From Cymbomonas tetramitiformis (taxonomy: Eukaryota; Chlorophyta; Pyramimonadophyceae; Pyramimonadales; Pyramimonadaceae): a DNA stretch of 47,647 nt. The stretch is from the NCBI GenBank assembly GCA_001247695.2, contig LGRX02024599.1, positions 1 through 47,647 on the forward strand, in the 5' to 3' direction. Each line of letters starts with the position of its first letter. Within the stretch, counting starts at the first letter, position 1. A model generated the notes under the pieces. It saw nothing but the letters and a program-made list of their open reading frames with translations. It ran no database searches and was not told where the DNA came from. Both the position numbers and the translations under genes were made by a program. This document shows positions 9,408 to 21,600 of the stretch, piece by piece.

Positions 9408-11025
9408 AATAAAGCACCCTTGCGCCCGTCCTAAGCATCCCGTCCTAAGCGCTCGACGGTCGCGACAGCTCGCGATCCTGAATCTGACCTGCTCGTCGGT
9501 TTTCTGAATTACAGAGCTCCGCGATTTAATCGGGCATTTCAAGCATTTTTAATGCCGCGATAAATTCGGCCGCCATTCGTTTTCCCGTAAAATCTGTCAT
9601 ACTGAGACACATTACGTCTGTATGATCGCGCTTGACACACACTCGTGTTACCAGTGAGACACTTTACGTCCAGAGAGACACTTTACGTCTGTTAATGAAG
9701 GGAACGGGAAAGGCAAAGGGTTTAAGATTTAGCGGCAGTAGGAATAGTTTTCAGAAGCATATGAAAAGTATTCTAGTGCTTCTGAAAACTATTCCTACTT
9801 CTTCTATATCCTAAACCCTTTGCCTTGCCTTTTACTGCTGCACGCGACCGGCAAGCATCTTTGAAACTTCCGAGTTTCAAAGATGCGTTTTGTATTTTGG
9901 GTGCACCCTAAAATTACAAAACAGCCGAGCGCTTCCCGTTTGTGCGATGTTCATATGAATTGACACACATGCACACGCAGGGGAAACCCTCGGCTGTTTG
10001 GCATCTTTGGGTTTGGGTTTGTGTTCCCAAACCCAAACCCAAAACATCTGCCTTAGAAATAAATTGCGCGTTGGGCGCACAAGTAACTTGAAGCCTTGAG
10101 CTTCAGGTAACTTAAAGATATATCCCTTGGCAGTATTTGTGCCAAGTTTCGTGCTCTAGGACGCACGGGAAGCCCTCGGCTGTCTGGCATCTTTGCGTTT
10201 GGGTTCGAACCCAAACCCAAACCCAAAACATCTGCCTTTGAAATACATTGCGCGTTTCGCGCACAAGTAACTTGAAGCCTTGAGCTTCAGGTAACTTAAA
10301 GATATATCCCTTGGCAGTATTTGTGCCAAGTTTCGTGCGCTAGGACGCACGGGAAGCCCTCGGCTGCTTGCCATCTTTGGGTTTGGGTACGTTCGAACCC
10401 AAACCCAAAGGCAAAGGCATAGGACAGTTTCGTATATTCTGTCCCGATGCCTTTGCAACCTCGCATGCTAACTCATATTACAATGAATATTCAACACTTA
10501 ATTTGAATCATGTAATTTTAGGGTGCACCCAAAATACAAAACGCATCTTTGAAACTCGGAAGTTTCAAAGATGCTTGCCGGTCGCGTGCAGCAGTAAAAG
10601 GCAAGGCAAAGGGTTTAGGATATAGAAGAAGTAGGAATAGTTTTCAGAAGCACTAGAATACTTTTCATATGCTTCTGAAAACTATTCCTACTGCCGCTAA
10701 ATCTTAAACCCTTCGCCTTTCCCTTTCCCTTCATTAACAGACGTAAAGTATCTCTCTGGACGTAAAGTGTCTCACTGGGAACACGAGTGTGTGTCAAGCG
10801 CGATCATACATACAGACGTAATGTGTCTCAGTATGACAGATTTTACGGAAAAACGAATGGCGGCCGAATTTACCGCGGCATTAAAAATGCTGGAAATGCC
10901 CGATTAAATCGCGGAGCTCTGTAATTCAGAAAACCGACGAGCAGTTCAGATTCAGGATCGCGAGCTGTCGCGACCGTCGAGCGCTTAGGACGGGATGCTT
11001 AGGACGGGCGCAAGGGTGCTTTATT
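9408..11025. mobile_element. Second foldback element, ~513-bp inverted arms, 7-bp target duplication
   Basis: Arms 9408-9918 and 10511-11025 are almost perfect reverse complements beginning AATAAAGCACCCTTGCGCCC. CTTGGCG flanks both ends directly (9401-9407 and 11026-11032). Each arm carries further stems, for example 23-bp arms at 9737-9759/9777-9799 and a CATCTTTGAAACT hairpin near the inner end. Seven-base duplications with very long inverted arms resemble Foldback/Galileo-type elements (family knowledge); the assignment is tentative. No coding capacity was found. Confidence 0.82.
9984..10430. repeat. ~185-bp tandem repeats in the loop of the second foldback element
   Basis: Units start at about 9984, 10170 and 10354 (CCCTCGGCTG at 9987, 10173 and 10357); the third is partial. 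Each begins with a hairpin of TTTGGG-type repeats facing their complement, then a GCCTTGAGCTTCAGGTAACTT block and GCCAAG around TTGGCAGTATTTG. The TTTGGG tracts look telomere-like but are short and inverted. Confidence 0.75.
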
Positions 11026-11109
11026 CTTGGCGACACCACGCCCGCTTTTCGTTGCCCCTTAATTTGTGAGCATTACTATAGAAACAGAGCAACTTGTTTT
11101 CTTGTGCAG

Positions 11110-12384
11110 CGTCGGAGATCTCGTGGGGTAATGAGCGTGTGCACAGAAAACTTTGCAGCGAAATGGACAACGTTATCCTTCCTGACATCATCGCCTATTT
11201 TAGGAGAGCTCGCCAAGCTCGTCAACGATCCCCCAGTACCCCCCAGTGCCTGTTCTCAAACGTTCACGAACACAGTCTCACCAACGCAGTTCCACTGTGG
11301 CGGCAATGCTCATTCTATCGAAGAGCCTGCGGATGAGTTTGAAGCCGTAGTTTCTTTGACCCCCGATCACGTCGATCGCATTGTTCACGCCTTTAGTCGA
11401 GCACTTCCTGGTAGGTCCCGCACCAGGATGCTTCCTAGGGCAAAGTGCGCCCATGTATCACTTTGTAGCCCGTCACCGCAGGACTTGAGTGAGACTAGTA
11501 GAAGTATCCATTCCTGAGTCTCCCGCTCGCTGAGGTTGACATTGAAGGTTGCCTGCTGTGACAGGTCTGTTGATAGAGGCGATAAAGACGCTGAAAGCGC
11601 AACCTGTTCGCGATGCGGAGTCGCTCAACGGAAAGTTCACGCTGTCGGAGAGCAACTTTACCTATTCGTATTCCGATCTCGCGACCTTCTTTGGAGGGCT
11701 CGTAAAGGTAAGCGGCCAATGCGTCGTATCTTGCACGCCTCGCCACAACAGTTTCTGCAAGAAAGCTTTGCGAAAATAACAACCACTTTTGCGCACAGCG
11801 CATTTGTTCCAACGACAGCATTGATCTTTTGCTCCTCAAGCGAGAACGTACGAACGTGTCACGATCGCAGCCATAATCTTCTCTAGAGGGCTCCGGGCCG
11901 CTCCGCTGGAGAGCCCCGGTGCTCTCCATTGTGTTTGATATTGCGACACTCTGAAAGCGTCTAGTGCAGGATTTCGGCCCTGCGCCACTTGCACGTGCAC
12001 GCTATTAAACGCTTGGGTCTCCGATGTGTCCAAGGTTGGTAACCATGCCAGCGCTCCGTCCAGTGCACATAGCGCAATGCAGCACGCACGCACACACACA
12101 CACTCCTAGAATTTTCGAGCCTCCAATGAGTGCGAGGAGGCTGGGTGCCTCAGGTATTGGGAACCCCGAGCGTGGTGCCAAGCCTGGAGGAGAACATGCG
12201 CCGTGAACATGTCGCCTGTGCAGACTCCGTTACAGAGTTTACCACTGGCAACTATGGCATAACAACCACGCCAAAGTTGGAATGGGAATTCGTGGTCACC
12301 CCGCAGCCAGCGTGGCAGTACCCGTGTGAGACGGTGCATGCGCGTCATCCACGGCAAATGGCACCCTTAGACAGTTTCCTCAAG
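11110..12384 (+). CDS. ART-LRR gene, exons 1-3 (N-terminal region)
   Basis: Exon 1 (11110-11410) ends in phase 1 at ALPG and joins exon 2 (11565-11707) as GLLIEAIKTLKAQ. Exon 2 ends ATFFGGLVK and joins exon 3 (12154-12384) in phase 0 to read VLGTPSVVPSLEENMRREH. Exon 3 continues with NYGITTTPKLEWEFVVTP and ends with MAPLDSFLK. This conserved-looking block (a GGL pair, an M..EH motif, NYG..T....EW.FVV) stands directly before the catalytic fold in the same gene. I recognise it only as an ART-associated N-terminal segment. Exon 1 is the least certain part. Confidence 0.68.
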
Positions 12385-15300
12385 GTGACGTCGAAGAGAT
12401 CAAGTCAAAGAAAACGATCCCTGCAGCCCTTCGGAGGGCGCAGTGTCATTGTACCTCAAAGTGGCGCCGCCATATGAACTCCTTAGTTCATAATGAATGC
12501 AAATTGTGGCACACAAAGCTTGCAGTCTATCCGCCTCAGTGCTTCAGTGGATATTCTTACAAGTATGTGTCATCGGAGGTTGCCCTGGCCTGTTATGCAT
12601 CGGGAATTCTTTCAAAGGACTTTTTGTGTGGCTCAGAAAATTCCTTTCAGAGGCTTAGTAGTATTAGCTTGGACAGTGTGAGAAGATTTAAACCTCGGAG
12701 CTAGCAGCTCCAGGCAAAGATGGTATGGAAACACGTGCATCTGGAAACGTATGGTATGCACTGGTGAGGTCTGCAAAAACAGTTTGGAAACACACATGTA
12801 GGCACCACAGAGGCGTGGGCATTTTACCACGCTGACAAAGCGCTGAGATCTGAGACTGAATATATCGGGAGCGTGGGCGAGGCAAAGAGCACTGGCTGTG
12901 GAATGTGGAGCCAGTCTTGGGTAGCTGTTGGGCTGGCGGACTTGGGTGTTGCTGGCAACTCTCTGAGCTTTAGCAGGGCAACTATATGAACAATCGTATG
13001 GCACCTTAGTCTCATAATCTGTCGGAACTAATAATACCCTTGGCAGTGGCACTTGTTGAAAAGCGGCAGTGTATGGGGAAAATCAACTGTACCCTAAGCA
13101 AGTACAGCAATATTGCTATGATAGTGCCAAAGATCTCTTTGGCATTAGCTAATCAAAATAAAAATGAAAAATTGCTTGCCCTCACCATGCACTGTTTGCA
13201 GCAACTCGTCAGTCATTGCACCGGTATGCCGTTGCAAGCATTTATGTTTCACTCATTTCTGCTCAAGCATATGAGCTGAGCTAGGCAAGTGGGGAGACGA
13301 TTTCATGCCAGGTGATGGAGACTATCAACACTCAGCTTGAAGCTGCGGGGCACGCTACGTTGCTGCGCGAGGAGGTGATCGCGCTGCGGCTGTACACAGG
13401 CCCCATGTTTGCCAAGTACAACCCGCTGCTGCGCCAGGTGCTCAGCGGTGCAGAGTACACCGGCAACCGCTATGTGAACACCATCATCGTCATCAACAGC
13501 GGCATTTTGAAGCTGAGCAAGATCCAGAAGGCGGTGAAGGTGTTCCGCGGGCTTTCCGGCGGCCTGCTCCCTGATGAGTTCTGGCACCCGAATGCCCACG
13601 GTGTCAAGGTAAAATAGCCGCTCAATTAAAAGTCATGGTTTACAGGAGATAAGGCTGTACACGGTGGTGATCATGGGTCATCCTATCTAGCTAGATTCTC
13701 TTAGATTGAGTGAGATATACTGCTCGATAAAGGTTTGCATGATTGTGTGTGGTTGTTGCACTGCTGGCTGGGTGCTGTCACTTAATTGCCGTATTCTTTC
13801 CAGGACTGAGAGAGCCCATGTGAAAGAAGATGCCACACGCACGCCGGACGGTGTAATAAAACTCGGTGGTTGTATTAATGTACACTTATTAGATGCAAGG
13901 GAGAATCCATTCAAGCTTATAAATTTTTGAAATTATATTATCTTTCAAATATGTATGGTAATTTATCAGTAGTCTTATACATTTGAATATTTAAGTCATA
14001 CTATTTGGTGATGAGGGCCTTGGAGCTGTCGGTGTTTATGCACAGGGCGGAGTTGAGATGGCGTTCATGAGCACCACCACCAGGTACGTGCATGGGCTTC
14101 GATGCAGTTTCAGCACAGATGGCCATTGGGGCTTACTAAGACTTGTTCTTTGACGCGCGCACATTGCACTACTGATAGGATCATCACTTGCATGATACTG
14201 TAGTGTAATAACAGTCTTGTGGTTGGACTGCACTCTGAGTGGCAAAGCTTTGTGGCATCAATCAACCCATACCACGCCATGCATGTTGTTTAGCACTTGC
14301 TTAACCGTTCCACGCATATATGTGCGTTGTTCTCGGCCATGATCTTTTGGGTCATCCTGATGATCCGAGGAGGTCTGTGCATGGCACCTACACATATACA
14401 CTCAGCAAGCTTATTCTGTCAGAGTGGGCGTATTCTATCCAATTTATGAGGGTCTGCAAGGTTGTATGGGTGGCAGTGAGGAGGTGGCACTGCAGTATGC
14501 GGATAGCTCCGACGAGCGCAAGGCTGCTTTCGTTTTTGAGGTGCAAATGGGGATGGTAGACCGTGGGGCGGATATCTCCCCCTTCAGCCAGTACCCCCAC
14601 GAGAAGGAGATTGTGTTTGCGCCGCTCACTGGCATGGAGGTCGTGGGAGCGCCGCGCATCAAAGGTGCTCACCATGCTTAAATTCTGCTCCTGGGCCTTT
14701 GCAGGTACCGAGGGTCCAGAGGCGGCCAAAGGTTACGGCCTTTTTCACAGAAAAAGGCTGAAAAACTGCAAAATACACTTAGAGTTTGGGCTCATAAAAT
14801 GTGAACCGCTATAGGTATTCAAGTTCTGAAAAGTGCGTATTTTTTTTCAGCTCAATTGTAGTTTGATGCAACAATCCCCAAAACCTGAACCGAAATTTTG
14901 AAGTCGTGACATCGATCGCAAAACGGTGACGAAAGCGTCACTTTCGTCACCGTTTTGCGATCGATGTCAATGATCCAATTCTTCGTTTCGAGTTCTCAGG
15001 TTTTTGGCGACGAACTGGAATTGAGCTGAAAAAAAATACTCAAGTTTCAGATCGTGAATACCTGTGACGGTTCGCATGCTACGAACCCAAACCCAAACCC
15101 TAACTTGTTTTTGGCCGAAAAGTGACGTTTCTGGACCCTCCGTACCTGCAAAGGCCCTCCTGGCTCTGCTCCCCAACCATCACTTGTTGTCCCTCACTCC
15201 GCACTCCCGCTGCTTGTGTCGGTGCAGTATTCACTTTATTTTGGGATCCCTTCCTGCCTCGGCTGCGTGCACGATGGTTATTAGTATCTCGTGAGACCGA

Positions 15301-15592
15301 GTTGTCATTTTGCGCTGATTATTGCAGCCCGCACACTTGCGTGCACAAACATGCGGTTCTTCTTTTGCCCTTAAAATACATAATTTTGTGCACTGGCATG
15401 GAGATCGTTGCACCTAGCTTGGGTGAGAACGTGAGATGCATGCGTTACATGTTTCCCCTCCTATGACACCTATCTAGTATCTGCTTGCGTGGGACCCCCA
15501 CCCACTTCATGGCAATAATAGAATTGTAGTATAAATCCCTCCACCCCTCTTTGCTCTTGAAGGAAGGGACGGAATTGTTCATTATGGTTCTG

Positions 15593-15626
<34 letters not shown>

Positions 15627-18600
15627 ATAGAAATGACCAACAATTGTTGGGCGATGATCGGTCACATCGTATCATCCTTCCATGCTGCCTTGCATCTGGG
15701 TTGGGAATATGTATGAGTTTGTGGTATCTTGTCACGGCCCCGCCCTGCTCTTGATTTGCTTTTCACATCCACTGGGATGATGATGGGCTGGCTTTTGTTG
15801 GCCGATCTCATGCCGTTCAGTGTGTGATAGAAATGCCCTGATGTGAGATACTGGTGCATCGTTGTGAACGGGAACGGCCACCGTCGGGTGGAAGTGGGTT
15901 TTGGGAGGCGATTGTCCCCTTGGTGCCATTCTGGCGGGCACTGCCTCTTGGAGAACTCGGTGGATTCGTTTGCCTTTGCTGAAATGAGAGGCAGAGGGTG
16001 GTGAAGTCCACCTTCTGTGTTTTCCCTTAATTTTTGTGGGGAGCACTTAGGTGCCCGCATGTTTTGTTTTTTGTTTTTTGACATGGGGTGTCCATGCTGT
16101 GTGGTGTGATTGCATTCATGGCATAACCATGGACCAACGGGTCCCATCCATCGACCGTGAGCCACTGGGGGGCTTGCCAACAGGGTCCGCTTACTCCGTA
16201 ACCCTGGGACCAACAATTGTTGGGCGATGATTGGTCACATCGTATCATCTATCCATGCTGCTTTGCACCTGGGTTGGGAATATGTATGAGTTTGTGGTAT
16301 CTTGTCACGGCCCCACCCTGCTCTTGATTTACTTCTCACATCCACTGGGATGATCGTGGGCCGGCTTTTGTCGGCCGATCTCATGCCGTTTAGTGTGATA
16401 GAAATGCCTGCTGGTGTGCTTTGTGAAAAGCGGCAGGAGGGCCCTCCTCAAATACAACAGCTCCTAGATTATCTTATAAAAAACAATAGTGCGATATACC
16501 GTCAATAATATAGCATTGTTAATCACCAAGCAAATGATGCCTGGGGAAGTGTAAAAAATCAATGGCTCTGCTCAAGTGTTTCATCACTTTGTATTTTTGA
16601 GGACCGTCTGTCAACTCTTATTGCAATAGTCAAGTAATAAGGCTGCAACATTGATTAGTTCCTAGTGTTTCAACACCTTTTTATTATTTAGGCTGCAATG
16701 CCGATGAAATAGTCGGCAATACCTCAAAGGAGCAGTAACATAAAACTCACCTGTACCGCTGGGGTCCAATCTTGTGCGATGGTGATCTCATCCCACGAGC
16801 GCATATTATATAATGCCTCGAGTAAGCATTAAATTTCACTGTTGCTTCAATTCACATTTGCAATGAATAGGCAACACTGCACTAATCTAAACTAACCCCT
16901 ATGGAGCGGTTTGTACCGTATACGGTACAACCACTTCAAACTCAAAGCTTGGATTAATTTCTCAGCCCGATAGCACTTGTCGGAATCGGCCATACAAGCT
17001 TTGCACACCCGTTGCAATAGGTATATCTAATACTCAACAATGTATTCTACACATATACTTAGTATATATATCTCACCCAAGGGCAAATTTGTTGTAGCAA
17101 AATCCCCAAAGTTGCTTATTTCTAGGCATGAAATTTGGGTCAAAAGTATCTTAAAGTGTGCAAAATCGAGCTGTGGATGCCATTCATCGACGAGGATTTG
17201 TTGGTTCGGTGACCACTACCATATAAAATGACCATGCACCTCATATGGGCAATACTTACTTTCCCAACAGTCGATTTCCCCGCAAACACACAATATGGCC
17301 TTAAGTATGGAAAACATTTGACAAATGATGTTTTTCGTTGTTTTTTGATGGTTTTTTTCACCTTATTGCTTGAATATTTCGATGTATTGGTGCGTTTAAC
17401 TACAGCCACCATTACTAATTTCAAGACATTAGTAAAGGCGATTGTTTTATGGTCGAGGGGCGACCTAATACTCGAATAAGCGGTTGTGAGAACTGATTTT
17501 TGACACTTTCGATTCCTGGAAAACGTGTTTTTTGGCTTGTATATCACCGATATATCGTTGTATATATCATGCGATCATGTATTTCATAGATCAAAATCAC
17601 TTTATAGGAGTTATGGAACATGTAACGAATCACCCGCACTTACCACGGTACCATATATACCGTGAAAACGGCACATTTGTGAAACTGGTGCTTTTGGCAA
17701 AAAATTCCATCCGCTCCATAGGGGTTAAATATTTTGTCGATGGACATACAGTGAACAAAAATGTGGAACATCGATTTTTGCTGTTACACCCAATGCTCTG
17801 GCAGCTCCATCCGCTGCTTGATTTCCCTTCATCGGAATCGTCAGGCGTTTTTTCTTTTGCAATTGATGCCGGCGCCGGAACACGATTGATAGCACGCCAT
17901 CTATCTGCCAAACTCACGTGTTCCCAGCTTCCCACACCATGCATGGTTGTGCCGGAGACCATGTGTCTGTATGGTCACAAAGGCAAACACCATGCCTATG
18001 TAGGCCCACAGCAGCTGCCATGCAGCTCCTGCCTGTGCTGAACTCAGGTGCAACTGCTGCAACGCTGCCCAATGCACTACCACCCATAGTATGATTGTGT
18101 CCCGCGGTGGCCACATTTGCTGTGTGCGTGCCCCTCGTTCCCGCTAGATTGAAGCCTTACCCTTGGACTTTTTTGAGCTCTTCACACATTTCATTGTGAT
18201 AATATCACTGTAGTCCAGTCTCCTCTTTTTTGCCACTCCGGTGACGGCTCTCCCTTTTGCCGCTCCGGCGGGGAAGCCCGGGTCCTCGTGGTATTCTTTC
18301 ACTGCCGCACAACCAAGCAGCAACTAACCCACTTTCATGCCACCTTTCTCCCGTAAGGAGGAATGAATTGCATTTACAGCTCATTAAGGATGATTACATC
18401 AATTGGGATCAATTATTGCATTACAACTCAATTAGGTGTAAGGAGGCAATGTTGCCGGCAGCCGCGGTCGCTTCTCCCATGCACAGAATCACTTGCGGAG
18501 CTTGAGCCTCGGGTTGTAGTTACCCTTCTACCGTTCCGCAAGACTTGTAGCTCCAGTTGCCGCATGCATGCGCACCGCCAAATTTGTGTCATTTGTAGCC

Positions 18601-21600
18601 CCCAGCCCGAATTCCCCAGCATTACTGTCCCAGATAGAGCTCAGAAAAGAAAGTCACCAGTCTGCTACTTCGTCATCTTCACGCTGGTGGGAAAACCCTA
18701 AAACCTGCCTTCTTCGATTCCATGCCAAAATCTAGAGGCTCTGGCTCCAATTAAGATCGAAGGAATCTGACTTCGAAGCATTGAATCTGGATCCGTTGTC
18801 GTCACTGCTCGTTACCTTTGACTTGCTGGCTGGCTGATTATCGCCGAAACGTAACTTCCCCACCCAGCAGGCGCCTCCTTAGTGAACGGACTTCAATCCC
18901 TCCGGCATCAAGTACTCGTCCACTTCCGCCACCTCACGGCCCACACACCAATCCTCCAACACTACCATCAGACCCGCAACGAGAGGGTGCCCCCTCACTG
19001 CAGCAGTCCCCTCCTGCACCCCCGCCCAAGGTGTGGGAGCCAGCAACCTCTCACCACCGGGAGCATCACCACCATGCGGTTCCACACATGCGCCCACGAG
19101 CCCAGCCACCCCGCTCGGACTCTTCTGACTTTCGATTGTAATAATTGAGCTGTAATGCAACATCGCCAACCCGTTGCCGGTGCTAGCCGCTGAGCAGCAG
19201 TCAGCCGCAGTCCCCTTATTAACCGGGACAGCCACTGGCTGCAAGGCACGGCCTCCTTGCCAAGTGGATACGGCGGGCTGCCCCCAAAATAAAGTGTGGG
19301 TGTCAAAGTACAGCTGAAAAAGGCATTGCCAGCAGGCACCAATTGAAGCGCTAGGTGAAGAAGCCCCGGGGAGATGGGGGACTGGAGGTCCAAGTGCATA
19401 TGCACACATCAGTGCCCGGGTCACACAGAAACTCACCCGGGCAGGCACGTTTCATCCAGCCGAGCTGCGTGGGCCCCACCAAAAAACAGCCCCATGCAGT
19501 TGGGGCGAGCCTCACGAGCGCCTCAGTACCTGGAACACTCAATCGAGCCCCGAATGGACAATGCAAGAAGGGTTTCCAGCTTTCCACTTTCGTTCAATCG
19601 TGCGTGCGTGCTTTGAGGCAGAGCACTCGGCACATCCGGGACAGAGAAAAAGAAATCGCCCCTGCCCTCACCGTGTGCATCGATCGTTAGCCTAGCTAGT
19701 ACTGTCATGCGAGTTTCCAGGGGGACTTCGTGGAAGTTGTGCTCGCTCACAGTACCCCTCGGGGTATCGAAAATTGAAATCGAGAGAGATGGCTACTGTA
19801 CTGACGAGGACAGGTGAAATGATTCGGAAAGTGTTTCGCATTGAAAAATCCCCATCGAAGTCCAATTAAACAAAAACAAAGGCAAGATATGTTACCACGG
19901 CACGAGCACGGGCACCATCGGGGCTAAGAAAATAGGTGGCTGGCCTGTTGGATGCTGGGTCGGTGCTCTACAGGACGCGTGATTGTGGTGGAGCTGCGGC
20001 TCAGCTGTAACCTGAGCTCGCAGACCATCGAGCAAATTATCAGCAAACGTAAGGAAGCAGTGCTACACTTGTGTGCAGACGAACTGCAGGATGTGCAGCA
20101 CCAGGTGGCCAAACGGCAACCGGTGACTGGTATCAGCGTACAGCCGCTGCTGGACGTCATGAAGGAGGTCAAGCAGGAGGAGGAAACATTTTTCAATCGA
20201 TCGCAATGCTTCCTGGACAGCATTGGGCAGGTCCTGGATGTGCGAGACAGTGTCCTATGTCAGTTGTCTTGCTCGGCAGGAGCAACAGCCTTCCGGGTGG
20301 TGGCGGAGGGAGACAGCGCGGCATTGAGAGAGCTGGTGCCCGCATACACAGAGGACCTCAAGAACGCCGATGGGAACACACTGCTGGCATTTGCAGTAGC
20401 TCAGCTTGGCCCGGTGGATGCTGTGGCTTGCGCTGAAATGGTGGACGCCATTGTGTCTTTGCCCGGGTTTGTGATGACGGTGGCAGGGCATGGCAAAGAT
20501 GACAAGCCAGCGTATCTGTTGGCGGCTGAGCTAGGGCTGAGCGCAGTGGTGCATGCAATCATCTCCAGGTGCGGGAGTGAGCAAGTCATTGATGTGTGCG
20601 GTCACGAGGTGCCTCCAGCAGCGGCTCGCGTCTTGGCTGCGACGTTGGTTGCGTGCTGCGCGCAGATTAGGAACGTCAACGGGCTGCCATTGGATGAAAT
20701 GCGTACCGCTGCCCGGAGTGGATATGTGTTGGACCTGAGCGAGCGATTGACCAGAGATCGTAGCCACGTAGGCGCCTGGGCACTTGGATTGCTGTTGCGC
20801 GAGGACCAATCGTACCTGAAGATGGAGTTGATCGCATGGGGCAAAGGAAAGCGTGCCATTATTTCAGCTGACAACATTCGAAGCCTCATAGGACCACCAG
20901 GAGATTCGGCAGAAGTTGTGCTGCGTAATCAGTTCAAGAGTGTGCAGCCGGCGGTGTTCTTCATTTGTGGCTTGATTGCTGGAAGATCGTCATGTACTGC
21001 TCTGGATTTATCAGGTAAATTTTGCCATTCCTAGACTCAAAGGCTGTGCTGGTGAGCAACCAGAATGCTTGGTGCATAAAGGGCTGTGGATTGCTTCGTC
21101 GTCATCACGACTGGTGCTTTCCTGCACACTGCCACACCCTATTGTAGGTTGTAAAGGATCCTTGAATATGCTTCACCTCGCACACATCAGCATATCCTCT
21201 TCTATTCAATTCGGAAATTCATTAAAGGCTATTATTACGATAAGTGTCCGAAAAGTTCAAGGCAATTAAAAGTTCAAAGAAAATCCTTAACTAAATTGTC
21301 CAACCAGGAGCATCCCTAGCTACAAGGAAACCCCGAACATCTCGAACTAAGCCAAACAACTCCTACAGAAGCGCAAAGCAACGGCACATCCGTCTCAAAC
21401 TCTCAATCTGTCTCAATATCTATCTCAACCTGTCGTGCAATTGAAGCTCGTCCGGCGGCATACTGAACATTCACTGTGGAAAGTCCGCCAACGCTCTGCT
21501 GTGCAGCCCGGAAGCCTGTGCTCAATGAAACGCGTCCATGATCTTCTGTCCCCAGTATGACATGAAATAAAGTCGGAGTAGACCACGTGGCTGAGATGAC

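Larger units (their letters stand above)
14665..19973. other. Giant intron 6 of the ART-LRR gene (5,309 bp), filled with mobile DNA
   Basis: Exon 6 ends AAA G|GT and exon 7 begins after CTACAG with GA, giving an intact glycine codon. The intron holds the MITE (14694-15156), microsatellites (~15594-15626), two R1 copies (15637-15826, 15938-16398) and the TA-flanked element (16895-17725). In 15163-15590, 16400-16890 and 17730-19970 I see no supported gene. A minus-strand open frame at 18879-19448 (189 codons) has no recognisable motif. Confidence 0.7.

Noticed and set aside
9987..10410. Interstitial telomere
   Set aside because: TTTGGG tracts are only two or three units long and face each other as inverted pairs within a tandem repeat; this is not a telomere array.
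9632..10797. Mirror-image 60-codon frames on opposite strands
   Set aside because: These are also arms of a foldback element and encode a hairpin rather than a protein domain.
12474..12704. Extra exon of the ART-LRR gene in intron 3
   Set aside because: Exons 3 and 4 already join in phase 0 to give continuous ART-type sequence. This frame has no supporting splice sites.
15662..16216. 184-codon minus-strand frame as a gene
   Set aside because: Only its ~60-codon segment starting MSKNKK is shared with another copy. The rest reads through R1 repeat sequence and is not conserved as protein.
18879..19448. 189-codon minus-strand frame
   Set aside because: No motif, GC-rich context, sits inside an intron, and no second copy or splice support.
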